From positions 1-21,339 of IMG/VR virus record IMGVR_UViG_3300025141_007628: a stretch of 21,339 nucleotides of DNA; one strand, written 5' to 3'. A program made the translations under genes and the position numbers. Below the pieces are notes generated by a model. The model saw only the letters and a list, made by a program, of their open reading frames with translations. It searched no databases and was not told the DNA's origin. Shown piece after piece: positions 20,467 through 21,339 of the stretch (positions within the stretch are counted from its first letter, which is position 1; every line of letters begins with the position of its first letter). The DNA is from a virus.

Positions 20467-20812
20467 ACGCGTGTCCGTTCTCTTTGAGTAATTCATTTAC
20501 AGATTGTTCGTGTCCTTTAATAAACAACTCTCCTAGAACTCTACCATACTTACCAGTTCCATGAGAGATGATTGAAAACTTACCTTCATCAGAATTTTCT
20601 AAAAGGTCTTTTACAAATGCTTTTGCTTCCAAACCTTTTTTCTTTTCTTCTAAATCTCTTGTTCTACTTTCCCAAGTATCAACACCATAAAATCTTATTC
20701 TACTTTTTATCCAAACATTAAATCCTAAATCAATCATAGCGTCGCATGTATCTCCGTCTACAACTCTAACCAATTTACAACTATACCCATGTTTCTTAAC
20801 TTCTAATCCCAT
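20426..20812 (-). CDS. Staphylococcal-nuclease-like (thermonuclease family) enzyme
   Basis: The 128-residue SNase domain carries VVDGDT (17-22, calcium ligand D21), RFYGVDTWES (40-49, with R40, D45 and E48 matching SNase R35, D40 and E43) and GKYGRVLG (88-94, R91 matching R87). The catalytic set is therefore complete. SNase-fold enzymes cleave DNA and RNA using calcium. No signal peptide is present, so it would act in the cytoplasm or virion, perhaps in host DNA breakdown. AGGAG lies before ATG 20812. Confidence 0.9.
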   Translation of the reverse strand: MGLEVKKHGYSCKLVRVVDGDTCDAMIDLGFNVWIKSRIRFYGVDTWESRTRDLEEKKKGLEAKAFVKDLLENSDEGKFSIISHGTGKYGRVLGELFIKGHEQSVNELLKENGHAYEYHGEKKKVFGS

Positions 20813-20828
20813 TTACTTTCTCCTATAT

Positions 20829-21122
20829 TTAAATACGAAGTCCTACTTGTGATGCCACTAAAAACATCTTATTAGTAGTACTATTCCATTTACACAGATC
20901 AATATTTGTTAAAATATTTTTAGCGTCTGTACTTGTAATCTTCCTAGTATAAATATTACCTTCGTACAAATAAGTATTTTTATCAGAGTGTGCCATACTA
21001 TTAATTATCTCTTTAATAACTTTAAAGTTTTGATAATACACGTAATCAGTTCTAAGTACAGTACGAGAATTATCTGATAATACTAAGTACTTAGCATAAT
21101 CTGAATAGTCTTTCATTTCCAT
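20829..21122 (-). CDS. Hypothetical protein
   Basis: The 97-residue soluble protein starts MEMKDYSDYAKY and is rich in Tyr, Asn, Thr and Lys, with no membrane segment or recognised motif. GGAG lies 6-7 nt before ATG 21122. A strong hairpin (21148-21181) precedes it, so it may begin a new transcript running into the nuclease gene. Confidence 0.7.
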   Translation of the reverse strand: MEMKDYSDYAKYLVLSDNSRTVLRTDYVYYQNFKVIKEIINSMAHSDKNTYLYEGNIYTRKITSTDAKNILTNIDLCKWNSTTNKMFLVASQVGLRI

Positions 21123-21147
21123 TTTAATCTCCTTATATTAAATTATA

Positions 21148-21181
21148 CCGAGTTGGGAAGAAAGGAAAAAACCCAACTCGG
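21148..21181 (-). terminator. Long perfect hairpin between genes (terminator-like or regulatory)
   Basis: CCGAGTTGGG (21148-21157) pairs perfectly with CCCAACTCGG (21172-21181) around a 14-nt loop that holds six T in a row on the minus strand. After the stem the minus strand reads TATAATTTAATATAAGGAG, not a T-run. It may stop the upstream gene poorly, protect an RNA 3' end, or regulate the gene at 21122. Confidence 0.55.
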
Positions 21182-21201
21182 CCTCGTGAGAGAAATTTTA
21201 A

Positions 21202-21339
21202 TTACTTATTTTTCAAAATAAGTTCGTTTAATCGTGTTGTCATTTTAGTTACATCTTTACCGGCTTTCAATCCATTATTGATAGCTTTTTCATATGCGTC
21301 AAATATAACTCTATTTAACTTATTTGCTTTTCTAGCTTT
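21202..21339 (-). CDS. C-terminal 45 residues of a helical protein (truncated by the window edge)
   Basis: An open frame enters from the right edge and stops at TAA 21204-21202. The visible part (KARKANKLNRVIFDAYEKAI and onwards) is basic and helical. The gene start is outside the window, so no family can be assigned. The hairpin at 21148 follows its stop. Confidence 0.6.
   Translation of the reverse strand, partial: KARKANKLNRVIFDAYEKAINNGLKAGKDVTKMTTRLNELILKNK

Noticed and set aside
1-21339. CRISPR arrays, insertion sequences, integrase or attachment sites
   Set aside because: No regularly spaced repeats, no transposase or integrase frames and no direct repeats flanking the tRNAs were seen by eye.

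Overview
The window looks like a piece of a large, AT-rich, T4-like tailed-phage genome. It is not chromosomal. The grounds are: a T4 gp55-type late sigma factor; several copies of TATAAATA, the gp55-dependent late-promoter core, in gaps between genes; many tiny genes packed with TAATG or ATGA stop/start overlaps; three tRNA genes plus a tmRNA; a phage-type peptide deformylase, an Hsp20 and a T4 Pnk-like 3'-phosphatase; and no housekeeping genes. Almost everything is on the minus strand. The host must be Gram-negative, because the window encodes a full-length TonB-dependent receptor. The style of that receptor and its signal peptide suggests the Bacteroidota/Marinimicrobia (FCB) side of marine bacteria, but this is inference only.

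Layout by position. 1-261 is the start of a truncated minus-strand gene. 289-714 is a self-contained plus-strand unit: two TATAAATA sites, a small membrane protein, and three stem-loops in a row, the last a terminator. 721-866 holds tRNA-Ala and tRNA-Glu. 889-7334 is one long minus-strand operon: queD, queE, a small 3-helix membrane protein, queC, folE, a purine-type phosphoribosyltransferase, a DpdA/TGT-like base-exchange enzyme, an HD hydrolase, a small anchored protein, the gp55-like sigma factor and a small acidic protein. A near-consensus promoter overlapped by a 19-bp palindrome precedes queD. 7389-10675 holds a 3D-domain protein, the 417-nt tmRNA, small genes, peptide deformylase and zinc-ribbon proteins. 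10700-12888 holds tRNA-Cys, small unknown genes and a 3'-phosphatase. 12994-15807 is the TonB-dependent receptor, flanked by hairpins and visibly more GC-rich than most neighbours. 15890-17669 has a coiled-coil membrane protein, two tiny genes and Hsp20. 17848-21339 has small membrane and lysine-rich proteins, a pair of DUF2589-like proteins, two overlapping tiny basic genes, an SNase-like nuclease and a truncated gene.

How the parts fit together. FolE, QueD, QueE and QueC would turn GTP into preQ0, and DpdA would swap preQ0 for guanine in the phage DNA. That is a known phage strategy against restriction. The embedded phosphoribosyltransferase could recycle the released guanine to GMP. The operon also carries the late sigma factor, so modification and the late switch may be co-expressed. 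The most unusual items are the phage-borne TonB-dependent receptor, the phage tmRNA whose tag frame ends in Tyr-Ala-Asn-Ala, the membrane and phosphoribosyltransferase genes inside the deazaguanine operon, and the DUF2589-like pair.
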